Part shown: piece by piece, positions 15,118 to 23,628 of the stretch
Layout of the letters: each line of letters opens with the position of its first letter
Numbering within the stretch: the first letter of the stretch is position 1
From: Spirosoma aerolatum
GTDB lineage: Bacteria; Bacteroidota; Bacteroidia; Cytophagales; Spirosomataceae
Direction of reading: 5' to 3'
Length of the DNA: 64,000 nucleotides
Assembly (NCBI RefSeq): GCF_002056795.1
Contig: NZ_CP020104.1
Location: 7,139,501-7,203,500 of the forward strand
Made by a program: the position numbers and the translations under genes
The notes under the pieces: model-generated
What the model saw: only the letters and a program-made list of their open reading frames with translations
Database searches by the model: none
What the model was told of the DNA's origin: nothing

Positions 15118-16044
15118 ATGCATATTCGAATAGGAACCCGAAGTAGTCGCCTGGCCGTTTGGCAGGCGGAGCATATTCAAACACTGCTTCAACAGGGAGG
15201 CTTATCCTCCGAACTGGTATTGATTGAGACCAAAGGGGATCTGGTACTCGACCGATCGCTCGCCAAAATTGGCAGTAAAGGCGTCTTTACGCAGGAACTG
15301 GAAGACCAACTTCGTGATGGTAGTATCGATATTGCTGTTCATAGTGCCAAAGATTTACCCTCTAGTTTACCGGCCGATCTGACCATTATTGCCTTCACCG
15401 AACGCGAACAGGCGAATGATGTACTCGTCAGCCGAAATAAATCGCTGTCACTTAGTAGCGGACAGCCCTTCCGCATCGGTACATCATCCACGCGCCGGGT
15501 GGCCCTGCTTAAACACTATTGCCCACACCTAACTACGGTTGAAATGCGGGGCAATCTGCAAACGCGTATCCGTAAGCTCGACGAAGGGCAATGCGATGCG
15601 CTGCTGCTGGCGTATGCGGGTGTACACCGGATGGGATACGACGATCTGATTGCCGAACAGTTGCCCATTACCGAATTTATACCCGCCGTAGGCCAGGGAA
15701 CCATTGCGATCGAAGCCGCCACAGCGTTAGACCCATTGGTAAGTGAAGCCATTACGCAGCGTATCGATCATGCCCCAACGGCGGCCTGTTTACGGGCCGA
15801 ACGTGCTTTTCTGGCCCGGCTGGAAGGAGGCTGTAGTATTCCATCCTTTGCGCTGGCGCACTGGACATCCGACCAGACCATCAGCCTTACAGGCGGACTT
15901 GTCAGCCTGGACGGGAGCCAGTTACTCCGCGAAACCTTTACAAGCTCTCCAGTCGAAGCGTCAGCGTTAGGCCATTCGTTGGCCGAAGCTATTCTGGAAC
16001 GAGGGGGCGATGTAATTTTACAGCAAATCCGCCAACAATTATGA
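15118..16044 (+). CDS. hemC: Porphobilinogen deaminase (hydroxymethylbilane synthase)
   Basis: A 308-residue HemC of normal length. It has the opening IRIGTRSSRLAVWQAE, ETKGD (37-41), HSAKDLPS (75-82) with catalytic D79, GTSSTRR (121-127), RGNLQTRIRKL, and LEGGCSIP, in which Cys239 should carry the dipyrromethane cofactor. It polymerises four porphobilinogen units to hydroxymethylbilane in tetrapyrrole synthesis. The start at 15118 gives the standard N-terminus. The GNAT gene begins inside its stop (ATGA overlap), so the two are co-translated. Other hem genes are not in the window. Confidence 0.96.
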   Translation: MHIRIGTRSSRLAVWQAEHIQTLLQQGGLSSELVLIETKGDLVLDRSLAKIGSKGVFTQELEDQLRDGSIDIAVHSAKDLPSSLPADLTIIAFTEREQANDVLVSRNKSLSLSSGQPFRIGTSSTRRVALLKHYCPHLTTVEMRGNLQTRIRKLDEGQCDALLLAYAGVHRMGYDDLIAEQLPITEFIPAVGQGTIAIEAATALDPLVSEAITQRIDHAPTAACLRAERAFLARLEGGCSIPSFALAHWTSDQTISLTGGLVSLDGSQLLRETFTSSPVEASALGHSLAEAILERGGDVILQQIRQQL

Positions 16045-16478
16045 CGATTAAGATTGCCACTACCGACGCCGAAATTGAACGGTGTATTCCTGCTATGCTG
16101 GCTCTGCGTTCGCACCTGACCCCAGCCGAGGCTTTCGACCGGATTCGTTCCCAGCAACAAACGGATGGCTTCGTACTGGCCTATATCGATACCGGAAACC
16201 CTGATGAGCCCATCCCGGCCGTTACGGGCTATCGTTACCTGAATTTTTTGTACAGTGGCAAAACGCTCTATATCGACGATCTGTCCACCCTACCTGAAGC
16301 GCGTGGAAAAGGTTACGCTGGTGCTCTCGTCGATTTCATTATCGATCAGGCCCAGCAGGCGGGTTGCCAATGCGTTTCGCTCGATTCGGGGCAAAACCCG
16401 GCTCGGTACGATGCCCATCGGCTCTACCTGAACAAACGGTTCAATATAGTCAGTCACCATTTCAAACTGGACCTTTAG
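16041..16478 (+). CDS. GNAT family N-acetyltransferase
   Basis: A 145-residue GNAT protein. The acetyl-CoA loop appears as PEARGKGYAGALVDFI (about 92-107), the usual R/QxxGxG/A motif, preceded by the strand LYIDDLSTLP. The overall form IATTDAEIERCIPAMLALRSHL...TGYRYL resembles small cytosolic acetyltransferases of unknown substrate. The start codon overlaps the hemC stop by 4 nt, so translation is coupled to hemC. No functional link to tetrapyrrole synthesis can be read from the sequence. Confidence 0.85.
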   Translation: MTIKIATTDAEIERCIPAMLALRSHLTPAEAFDRIRSQQQTDGFVLAYIDTGNPDEPIPAVTGYRYLNFLYSGKTLYIDDLSTLPEARGKGYAGALVDFIIDQAQQAGCQCVSLDSGQNPARYDAHRLYLNKRFNIVSHHFKLDL

Positions 16479-16480
16479 GT

Positions 16481-16555
16481 TAATGAATAATGTAGAATGA
16501 ATAATTAGCTTGGTAGTTTTTCATTTTTACATTATCCATTGTTCATTATCTATTA
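16481..16555. repeat. AT-rich imperfect inverted repeat between the GNAT and permease genes
   Basis: Arms at 16481-16505 and 16531-16555 pair at 20 of 25 positions. Each is built from an AATGAATAAT-like unit. It fills almost all of the 89-nt gap before the permease. It may act as a weak terminator or be a remnant of a small AT-rich palindromic repeat. Confidence 0.5.
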
Positions 16556-16567
16556 AATTTCTTCAGG

Positions 16568-17794
16568 ATGAATCTTTTCCGAATTAGTTGGAGTAATCTA
16601 CGCGACAAGCCTCTGAGCAGCTTCCTAAGCGGCCTGTTGATGACGTTTGGAATTACGATTATCTCGCTGCTGTTGCTGCTCAACAAACAGCTGGACGATC
16701 AGTTTCGGAAAAATATTCGGGGCATCGATATGGTGCTGGGTGCGAAAGGAAGCCCCTTACAATTGATTCTGTCCAGTATTTATCAGATCGACTCACCCGT
16801 TGGTAATATCCCCCTCGATGAAGCCGAGCGGCTTTCCCGTAATCCAATGATTAAAACGGCCATTCCACTGGCCATGGGCGACAATTATCGGTCGTTTCGG
16901 ATCATAGGTACCAACAAAAAATACCTCGATCATTTTGGTGCCACGGTGGGTCAGGGAAAGCTATTTCAAAAGGACCTGGAAGTAGTCATTGGTCCTCGCG
17001 TAGCGGATGTGACGGGCTTAAAAATCGGGGATACTTTTGCCAGTTCGCATGGGCTGGATAAAGACGGTGAAGTGCACGGGGACTCCAAATACAAGGTTGT
17101 CGGTGTCCTCAACCCAACCAACACAGTTACCGACCAACTTATTCTGACCCCCGTATCGAGCGTATGGGCCATTCACGCACATCATGACGAGCATCACGAA
17201 GAAGGAGAAGCGCATGAAGCCGGTGAAACCCACGACGAACATGAGGAAGAGCCCCGCGAAATCACCAGCATGCTCATCAAGTTCCGGAATCCGATGGGTA
17301 TGATGCTGGCACGGGGTATCAACAGCAACTCCAAACTTCAGGCGGCTTTACCAAATATTGAAATCAATCGGCTTTTTTCTCTGCTGGGTATAGGTGTAGA
17401 AACCCTGCGCGGTCTTGCTATTGTAATTATGCTGATTTCGGGCGTTAGTGTGTTCGTATCACTCTATAACTCCCTAAAAGAACGGCGCTACGAAATGGCG
17501 CTCATGCTGTCGATGGGCGCCACACGCGCCCAGTTGTTTGGCATGCTCTTGCTGGAAGGTATTGTACTGGCGCTGATTGGCTTTGTGTTGGGGTTGTTAT
17601 TAAGTCGGGTTGGTTTATGGCTATTCTCGGGGACTGTTTCGGATGAGTATCATTATAATCTGGCGGCTTTTGGCATTCTGCCCGAAGAGTGGGCACTTCT
17701 GGGCATTGCCCTCCTCATTGGTATACTGGCCGCTGCCTTGCCTGCTTTGGGCGTTTACCGAATGAATATCTCCCGTACGCTGGCGGAAGAATAA
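16568..17794 (+). CDS. FtsX/MacB-type ABC transporter permease with His-rich loop
   Basis: A 408-residue permease: one N-terminal membrane helix (about 18-40), a large extracytoplasmic domain (about 45-270), then three helices forming the FtsX domain (about 275-400), with the typical RRYEMALMLSMGATRAQLFGMLLLEG segment (in part RRYEMALMLSMGATRAQ). Residues about 203-225 are a loop rich in His and Glu/Asp (HAHHDEHHEEGEAHE), as in metal-handling proteins. Related permeases occur in zinc-regulated ABC loci of other bacteria. No ATPase gene is adjacent, so the partner must be elsewhere. A palindromic terminator follows. Confidence 0.8.
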   Translation: MNLFRISWSNLRDKPLSSFLSGLLMTFGITIISLLLLLNKQLDDQFRKNIRGIDMVLGAKGSPLQLILSSIYQIDSPVGNIPLDEAERLSRNPMIKTAIPLAMGDNYRSFRIIGTNKKYLDHFGATVGQGKLFQKDLEVVIGPRVADVTGLKIGDTFASSHGLDKDGEVHGDSKYKVVGVLNPTNTVTDQLILTPVSSVWAIHAHHDEHHEEGEAHEAGETHDEHEEEPREITSMLIKFRNPMGMMLARGINSNSKLQAALPNIEINRLFSLLGIGVETLRGLAIVIMLISGVSVFVSLYNSLKERRYEMALMLSMGATRAQLFGMLLLEGIVLALIGFVLGLLLSRVGLWLFSGTVSDEYHYNLAAFGILPEEWALLGIALLIGILAAALPALGVYRMNISRTLAEE

Positions 17795-17802
17795 AACAAA
17801 TC

Positions 17803-17826
17803 GGGGTTGACGATATCGTCAACCCC
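17803..17826. terminator. 24-bp perfect palindrome between convergent genes
   Basis: GGGGTTGACGAT followed by its exact complement ATCGTCAACCCC. It lies 8 nt after the permease stop and upstream of the converging TMTC-like gene end. It probably serves as a terminator, at least for the plus strand, although no long T-run follows. Confidence 0.6.
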
Positions 17827-17911
17827 CAAAAGATAAACGTCAATTATACAATATGAGAGGAACCAGCGACCCTAAGCAGCTTTACACTAGCTCTCCACCG
17901 CCTTGAGTTAT

Positions 17912-20086
17912 CTAGTACTTATTAATAATCGAATCTGGTAGCACTTTCACATCGATTCCATACGCTTTCAGTAAGTTAGCCCGGTTGTTCTGCCCATCCA
18001 CATAAGCTGGGTTTACAACCATCGAGCGATTGTAATAGTACGACGCCAGTTCGAGCTTCTGCCGATTATTTTGTGCCTGAGCTTCCCCCTGATAGATTAC
18101 CCCCAGGTTGTTGTAAGCTGGTGCATACGCGTTGGCTGCCCGAATGGTTTGCTTATAGTAGTACTTGGCCGAATCGACATTGGGTGTAATTTTCTGAAAA
18201 ACATAGGCCATCGAGAAATACGCTTCCCCAAAGTTTGGATAGATACGGGTCGACTCCTGCAGATGGTCGAGTGCCCAACGACCGTGCACATTCGCGTGGG
18301 CGATATTAGTGTCGATCAAAGCCTGCGCTTTCTTGATCTGTTCAGGTGTCGGTTTAGGCTTGATCGCATTGGTTGCATTTGCAATTGAATCCGCTTTGGC
18401 ACGATCTTTCAGCCCTTTCTCAATCCACTCATTCGCTACATGTCGTTGTACCTGGCAGCTATTGGGTGCATAGGGTAGCGCCGAATTAAACAGGATGAAA
18501 TTGTTCTCCCAGTCGCGGTTACGTTCAACCGTTTTGAACGAATAGAGCCCAGCGACAACAGCCATCAGCCCTAGCAACGGCGCATAACGAACCAATGCGG
18601 GTTTGGTAGCAGACTCATCCGATGCATTGGCGTCTCCCCGAACAAGCAGTTTTTGTAAGGCCCAGATTAGAATGAACGCGAAGCCCATCACAGCTGCGTA
18701 GGCAAACCGTTCAGCGAAAATACCACCCCGCATCCAGATAAAACCCAGACCAGGAGCCATCGTAACAAAGAACCAGAATATACCAAAGCCCCAGAGTGTA
18801 CGCTTCATGAACCCCTTCCAGCCTAACCAGGCTAAGGCGATCAGCGACAAGAAGCCAGCCCAGGTCAGTAAATCGCCTTTGCTACCCGATGGGATCACAT
18901 TATACGAATAGTCATAGACAAGCGGATGTGGCAAGATCAACAACCGGATATAATACATCAGGAATTTGAAGGTTGTCGATTTCTCAGTCTGTAAAATCTT
19001 GTACGGATAGTTGGCCCAGTCGACCGGAGGGGTTCCGCTTAGAGTACCAATCATCTTCTGTTTCTGGAAGAAAAACAGAGCAGCCACAATTAGAAATGGC
19101 CATAAACTGATGAGCGACTGCCACACATTCCGACGGGCAAACCAGTATTGCATGGCCGGAATCAGTGCCAGACTCACAATAGACGACTCTTTGGACAGGA
19201 ACGCGAAATACAATGATACACATGCCAGCCCCACCCAACTTGCCGACAAAGAGCCCATAATCAGCACCCCGACGATACCACCAAACGTACTTCCCGTCAG
19301 ACTACTCCCAATTACCCAGCCCCCGACAATAGCAAACAGGCCAAATAATCCACCAAACGCCCAGTCGCCAACTGCCCCCTTATACCAGAACGACGAAGCC
19401 GATTCCAGGTGCTTCCAGTACGACAGTAACATAAGCGAGATAAACAGGAAGCTCAGGATTTCGTCACGTCCCTTGATATTCGCTACAATCTCAGTATGGA
19501 TAGGATGTGCAATAAACACCAGCCCAATCAGAAAAGCGGTGATCGTTTGACCCGGTAGCCATTTCTGAAGCAATGCGCCAATAGACAAACCAGTTAATGC
19601 GTACAAACCGGCATTGATCATGTGGCTGATGTTTGGATTATCTTTGAAATACTCCTGCTCCATCGCAAACGTAATCAGCGATAGTGGGCGATAATACCCC
19701 AGAGAGATATTGCTGAAATGCCAGAATTCGGTACGAAGCAGGTCAGGTATACCAGCTAGCCCTTTTTTAACGAATAAATTCTGACCAACGGCCGCTATAT
19801 CGTCGAGCGCGTACTGGTGTCCAAAGGTGTTAATGTACAAAACGAAGCCTAATAGAGCCAGAGCCGCTACAGGCCACCAGACGACCGGGCGTTTTTCGAT
19901 AGGTAGATCCGACGAGGGCGGTGTCGTAGTCGGTTTAGTTGTCGTTGGGCGCGTTACCGGACGCTGAGCCGTCTCGTTAACACGGGTTGAACTTGGCCGG
20001 GTAGAATTCGTTGCGGTGGTTTGAGCAGGTTTGGATGATGCCGAACGAGGATTCTCGTAGGCAGTAGGTTGCTTCTTTTTAGCCAT
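17912..20086 (-). CDS. TMTC-like multi-pass GT-C protein with C-terminal TPR repeats
   Basis: A 724-residue protein. Residues 1-65 are a Thr/Pro/Ser-rich cytoplasmic tail. About ten membrane helices follow (70-500), then an extracytoplasmic region with TPR repeats (about 550-724; e.g. AYNNLGVIYQGEAQA). The first loop has ALDDI, then YYRPLSLITFAME and HPIHTEIVANIKGRDEIL, motifs of the GT-C class TMTC/O-mannosyltransferase-like proteins. The likely role is transfer of a sugar from a lipid-linked donor to secreted proteins, with the TPRs binding the acceptor. Activity is inferred. It is monocistronic and divergent from the nuclease gene. Confidence 0.8.
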   Translation of the reverse strand: MAKKKQPTAYENPRSASSKPAQTTATNSTRPSSTRVNETAQRPVTRPTTTKPTTTPPSSDLPIEKRPVVWWPVAALALLGFVLYINTFGHQYALDDIAAVGQNLFVKKGLAGIPDLLRTEFWHFSNISLGYYRPLSLITFAMEQEYFKDNPNISHMINAGLYALTGLSIGALLQKWLPGQTITAFLIGLVFIAHPIHTEIVANIKGRDEILSFLFISLMLLSYWKHLESASSFWYKGAVGDWAFGGLFGLFAIVGGWVIGSSLTGSTFGGIVGVLIMGSLSASWVGLACVSLYFAFLSKESSIVSLALIPAMQYWFARRNVWQSLISLWPFLIVAALFFFQKQKMIGTLSGTPPVDWANYPYKILQTEKSTTFKFLMYYIRLLILPHPLVYDYSYNVIPSGSKGDLLTWAGFLSLIALAWLGWKGFMKRTLWGFGIFWFFVTMAPGLGFIWMRGGIFAERFAYAAVMGFAFILIWALQKLLVRGDANASDESATKPALVRYAPLLGLMAVVAGLYSFKTVERNRDWENNFILFNSALPYAPNSCQVQRHVANEWIEKGLKDRAKADSIANATNAIKPKPTPEQIKKAQALIDTNIAHANVHGRWALDHLQESTRIYPNFGEAYFSMAYVFQKITPNVDSAKYYYKQTIRAANAYAPAYNNLGVIYQGEAQAQNNRQKLELASYYYNRSMVVNPAYVDGQNNRANLLKAYGIDVKVLPDSIINKY

Positions 20087-20195
20087 GATAGCAGTTACTC
20101 ATCTATTGAGGACGTATTAATTCTCTTCTGGAAATCAGATATTGACTACGTAGAGAATCACTACATTTATGGATTGATTGTAAAGTTCCGTAAGA

Positions 20196-21080
20196 ATGTT
20201 AGCAAAATCAATTCAGATACATTATCAATTAAAAACATTTGCGTTCGCCATTGGGGCAAGTCTGCTCATCAGTGGCTGTGTTAGTGTTCGGCCAACCTTG
20301 CCCAGCACCAGCACAACGAGTACGCTAAATCGGCCCGACAATCTGGCCCTGGGTAATCCAAGCAACGCATCCAGCAACAGCCCTGACAATTACCTACTGA
20401 CAAAGCCACAGTATACGCTATCCTACAATCGTAGCCGTGGCATTGCTAATTGGGTCAGTTGGCGATTGACATCCACCTCAAAAGGCGATAGCAAACGTAC
20501 CAATGATTTCAGGCCTGACCCCACATTGCCAACTGGCTGGTATGCTGCCCGTCCTTCCGACTATACCAATACAGGCTTCGATCGGGGGCACCTTTGTCCA
20601 TCGGACGATCGCGATGCAACCCCCGAAGATAATGCCGCTACGTTTCTCCTAACCAACATCGTGCCACAAGCCCCACGACATAACCGCGAGGTCTGGAAAA
20701 ATTTAGAAGAGTATGAGCGTCAACTGATGAGCAACGGCAACGACGTCTACATTATTGCGGGTGTAAGCGGCACAGGTGGTACGGGCCAAAACGGCTTTGC
20801 CACATCCATAGCCAACGGAAAATTAGCTGTACCAGCCACACTCTGGAAAATCCTGATTGTTGTTCCAACCGGACCTGACAATACCTTTCAGCTCACAGAA
20901 AATACACGCATCATTGCCGTCAATATTCCCAATGAACAATCAGCCGCCGATAAACCCTGGCGTGCCTACATCACGACTGTCGACAAACTCGAAGCATTGA
21001 CTGGGTACGACTTCCTGTCAAATATACCTACTGACATTCAACAGGTTATTGAAGCCCGAATCGACGGAGGTACTAACTAA
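20196..21080 (+). CDS. DNA/RNA non-specific endonuclease, lipoprotein (beta-beta-alpha metal nuclease)
   Basis: A 294-residue protein with a lipoprotein signal ending in LISGC (about residue 27). A low-complexity Ser/Thr/Asn stretch links to the nuclease domain (about 65-285). The catalytic motif is DRGHLCPSDDR (Asp-Arg-Gly-His) followed by TNIVPQAPRHNREVWKNLE, the Serratia-nuclease pattern with its metal-binding Asn. It would degrade DNA and RNA without sequence preference outside the cell or in the periplasm, for nutrient scavenging or defence. The start at 20196 gives a complete signal sequence; an upstream overlapping frame is ignored. A 21-bp hairpin follows the stop. Confidence 0.9.
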   Translation: MLAKSIQIHYQLKTFAFAIGASLLISGCVSVRPTLPSTSTTSTLNRPDNLALGNPSNASSNSPDNYLLTKPQYTLSYNRSRGIANWVSWRLTSTSKGDSKRTNDFRPDPTLPTGWYAARPSDYTNTGFDRGHLCPSDDRDATPEDNAATFLLTNIVPQAPRHNREVWKNLEEYERQLMSNGNDVYIIAGVSGTGGTGQNGFATSIANGKLAVPATLWKILIVVPTGPDNTFQLTENTRIIAVNIPNEQSAADKPWRAYITTVDKLEALTGYDFLSNIPTDIQQVIEARIDGGTN

Positions 21081-21094
21081 CGTTGCTAATACAA

Positions 21095-21149
21095 AAAGCA
21101 GAAAGCTACAGAGAATCTGTTTTGATACTTCTCTGTAGCTTTCTGCTTT
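21095..21149. terminator. 21-bp perfect hairpin, bidirectional terminator
   Basis: Arms 21095-21115 and 21129-21149 are exact complements (core AGAAAGCTACAGAGAA) around a 13-nt loop, with A-rich and T-rich flanks on the two sides. It sits between the nuclease stop (21080) and the desaturase stop (21164) of converging genes. Confidence 0.8.
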
Positions 21150-21163
21150 ATACCGAAATGTAG

Positions 21164-22243
21164 CTAGGCAACAGCCACTTGGGGTACATCTAATACGGTA
21201 TCATTAGTCGTGATTCGTCGCGTACGCCGACGTAACAAGGCAATGGCTTCTTCGTCGCTGGCAAAGGCATCGTTTATGTTCACCATATATTTCACCAACA
21301 CATCATACCGACCGCGCATCAGCAGGAAAAAAATCTGGAGGAAATCAAGCCCATCAAAAACAATGGCCTGATTATGGGCATATTTATCAATTGTTTTCAG
21401 AAAAAATGTAGGGTGTTCAGTCCAGTGCAAAGCAGGCCGAACATGATGACTGATATGATAGCCGTCGTTCCAGCATTTTTTATTGTACTTCACATTGATA
21501 CAGGTAATACTGTTTTTATAGGCGTTACCTGGTTCATCGCCATCGACAAAGGCGTGCTGTGTCCAGTTGCCCATCATGGCAATTAACCGATACACCAGAA
21601 GTGGAAACAAAAATACCAGTACTGTTGCGGCCCAATTCACATAGAGCAAAATACAGGCAACAACGGCAAATATAATTTCGCCAGTAAGCGCACGGGTAGC
21701 TAGTTTTGAACGATTCTTCCGGTGAAGATAAGCCAGCAAATTCCGCACACCAATCACAAAAAACCGTCCGAAATAAGCTAGAAAGCTGCGGAAGCTATCC
21801 CGCTGGAATGTCATGGTACTACTGTCATCATCTTCCAGATTGTTTTCCGGATGGTGCATACCAATATGATGGCTGTAATAGGTTTCGGGCGTATGCCCGA
21901 AGAAAGGGGCAACAATCCAGGGCAGATAATTATTCATCCAGCCATATTCCGATTTGAAGAACTGGCGGTGGCTGGTGCAGTGAAGCATAAGTCCAAAGGG
22001 GCCTTTAAACACAAAGTTACTTACATAAAAATGTGCAGCCGCGATCGTCCACCAAATCCAACCTGTTACAAACGGCATAAATAGCAACACACTTAATGGA
22101 ATCAGCACAAATGTGATGCGAAGGGTCAGATAAATAAATGGCAAATCGCGCTCATCTTTGATAAACTGAAGAAAAAACCGATCAAATCGATTGTAATTCT
22201 TTCCTGTAAACGTAGGGTCTTTGATCGCGCCTAGAAGCTTCAT
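21164..22243 (-). CDS. Membrane fatty-acid desaturase
   Basis: The start is chosen at the ATG at 22243 (MKLLGAIKDPTFTGK), giving 359 residues; the open frame reaches 22426 but the extra N-terminus is basic, unlike the family, and overlaps the end of the 6-phosphogluconate dehydrogenase gene. Membrane segments flank three histidine clusters: HCTSH (first box), HHIGMHH (second) and HISHH in WNDGYHISHHVRPALHW (third). These are the di-iron ligands of acyl-lipid and acyl-CoA desaturases. The enzyme inserts a double bond into membrane acyl chains. It stands alone between two convergent or tandem neighbours. Confidence 0.87.
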   Translation of the reverse strand: MKLLGAIKDPTFTGKNYNRFDRFFLQFIKDERDLPFIYLTLRITFVLIPLSVLLFMPFVTGWIWWTIAAAHFYVSNFVFKGPFGLMLHCTSHRQFFKSEYGWMNNYLPWIVAPFFGHTPETYYSHHIGMHHPENNLEDDDSSTMTFQRDSFRSFLAYFGRFFVIGVRNLLAYLHRKNRSKLATRALTGEIIFAVVACILLYVNWAATVLVFLFPLLVYRLIAMMGNWTQHAFVDGDEPGNAYKNSITCINVKYNKKCWNDGYHISHHVRPALHWTEHPTFFLKTIDKYAHNQAIVFDGLDFLQIFFLLMRGRYDVLVKYMVNINDAFASDEEAIALLRRRTRRITTNDTVLDVPQVAVA

Positions 22244-22391
22244 ATTAGCTTTTACGGTGGTTAAGAGTAAAGAAAAAGGTCCGAAACAGTTCGATATCGT
22301 TATGGACGACAATCGAAACTGCCCGAACCTTCGTGTAATACTAACGAAAAAAAACGAACGAAATTGAACTATTTTTTTGTTTGTGCGAATT

Positions 22392-23288
22392 TTATTTTTT
22401 CTCGACGGCATGTCCACCAAACTCATTCCGTAAAGCGGCCACCACTTTTCCGGTAAACGTATCCTCCTGCAATGACCGATAACGCATCAATAACGACAGG
22501 GCAATAACGGGTGTTGGCACCTCAAGATCGAGGGCTGTCTCGAGCGTCCATTTCCCTTCGCCCGACGAAAACATCTTCCCTTTTATCGAATCAAGGTTAG
22601 GATCTTTCGTAAATGCATCTTCTGTCAGCTCCATCAGCCAGCTTCGAATAACCGAGCCATGATTCCACATTTTTGCAACCGCCTGATAATCCATCGGGAA
22701 CGGACTTTTGGATAATACTTCGAACCCTTCGGCGATCGACTGCATCATGCCATACTCGATACCGTTGTGGACCATCTTCGTAAAATGGCCGCTGCCCGCT
22801 GGGCCGGTATAGAGATAGCCATCTTCAACCGAAATATCCTTAAAAACCGCATGCAATGGCTCAATAACATCTGGATCGCCACCAACCATGGTACAGGCTC
22901 CATGCAATGCTCCACTCATACCCCCACTAGTACCACAGTCCAGAAAACCAATTCCTTTCTGCTTCAGGTAATCATGCCGCCGAATTGAATCTTTGTAATG
23001 GGAGTTTCCGCCGTCAATCACCACATCCCCTGGATTCATAACCTGTAACAATTGCTCGATCACTTTATCGATCAACGACCCGGCCGGAATCATCAGCCAA
23101 AGGACTCGTTTCTCTGGAAGCGCATTATACATGTCTTGTAGGGAATTGGCCCCTTGAGCTCCTTCCTGCTTCACAGCCTCAACCAGTGCTTCATTTATGT
23201 CGTAACCCACCACGGTATGACCATGCCCCACCAAGTTGCTGACGAGGTTATAACCCATCTTGCCTAAACCAATAAATCCAATATGCAT
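22392..23288 (-). CDS. gnd: 6-phosphogluconate dehydrogenase (decarboxylating), short form
   Basis: A 298-residue protein with Rossmann motif GFIGLGKMG (4-12), the substrate-binding DGGNSHYKDSIRR (about 93-105), TSGGMSGALHGACTMVGGD (about 120-138) and the catalytic KMVHNGIEYGMMQ (about 180-192). The short length (about 300 residues, not 470) matches the GntZ/YqeC-type, usually NAD-preferring. It oxidises 6-phosphogluconate to ribulose 5-phosphate and CO2. No zwf or other pentose-phosphate gene is nearby. The ATG at 23288 gives the normal N-terminus. Confidence 0.9.
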   Translation of the reverse strand: MHIGFIGLGKMGYNLVSNLVGHGHTVVGYDINEALVEAVKQEGAQGANSLQDMYNALPEKRVLWLMIPAGSLIDKVIEQLLQVMNPGDVVIDGGNSHYKDSIRRHDYLKQKGIGFLDCGTSGGMSGALHGACTMVGGDPDVIEPLHAVFKDISVEDGYLYTGPAGSGHFTKMVHNGIEYGMMQSIAEGFEVLSKSPFPMDYQAVAKMWNHGSVIRSWLMELTEDAFTKDPNLDSIKGKMFSSGEGKWTLETALDLEVPTPVIALSLLMRYRSLQEDTFTGKVVAALRNEFGGHAVEKK

Positions 23289-23628
23289 AGCTATGTAAGA
23301 TTAGATGACCAAGTTGGTAAATTCCTAATTACCTCTGCCCACCTGCTCCATTAGAATTCAATTAACTGTCAATCTAAAACCACATTATTGGTGCATTGTT
23401 ATTTTATAGTCAAACTAAAAAGTTACTTATAAAGTCCTTTTACACGTTTTGTACTCTTTTTGGTTAGGTTCGTTCATACACCTCCTTTAAAAAGTATATT
23501 ATTTTTATATAGTTTACATAAACAGTAATAAAATCAAAAAATAGATAACAGATTTTTAGCCATTATCGGATAAAATAGTAATAAAACTATACATTTGCCT
23601 GAATACTCTTTCATAAACCTAATCCATC
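23289..23628. other. AT-rich divergent promoter region
   Basis: These 340 nt between gnd and the TPR gene are clearly more AT-rich than their surroundings. A TAnnTTTG box (23590-23597) faces the TPR gene. I see no other gene or repeat. Confidence 0.5.
23590..23597 (+). promoter_or_regulatory. Candidate -7 box of the TPR protein gene
   Basis: TACATTTG matches the Bacteroidetes -7 consensus TAnnTTTG and lies 31 nt upstream of the ATG at 23629. No TTG is present at the expected -33 position. Confidence 0.45.

Noticed and set aside
20069..20284. Plus-strand frame overlapping the start of the nuclease gene
   Set aside because: Different frame from the nuclease; the signal peptide and lipobox support the other frame.
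22244..22426. N-terminal extension of the desaturase frame
   Set aside because: Basic, non-family sequence overlapping the end of gnd; the internal ATG at 22243 begins the family N-terminus.
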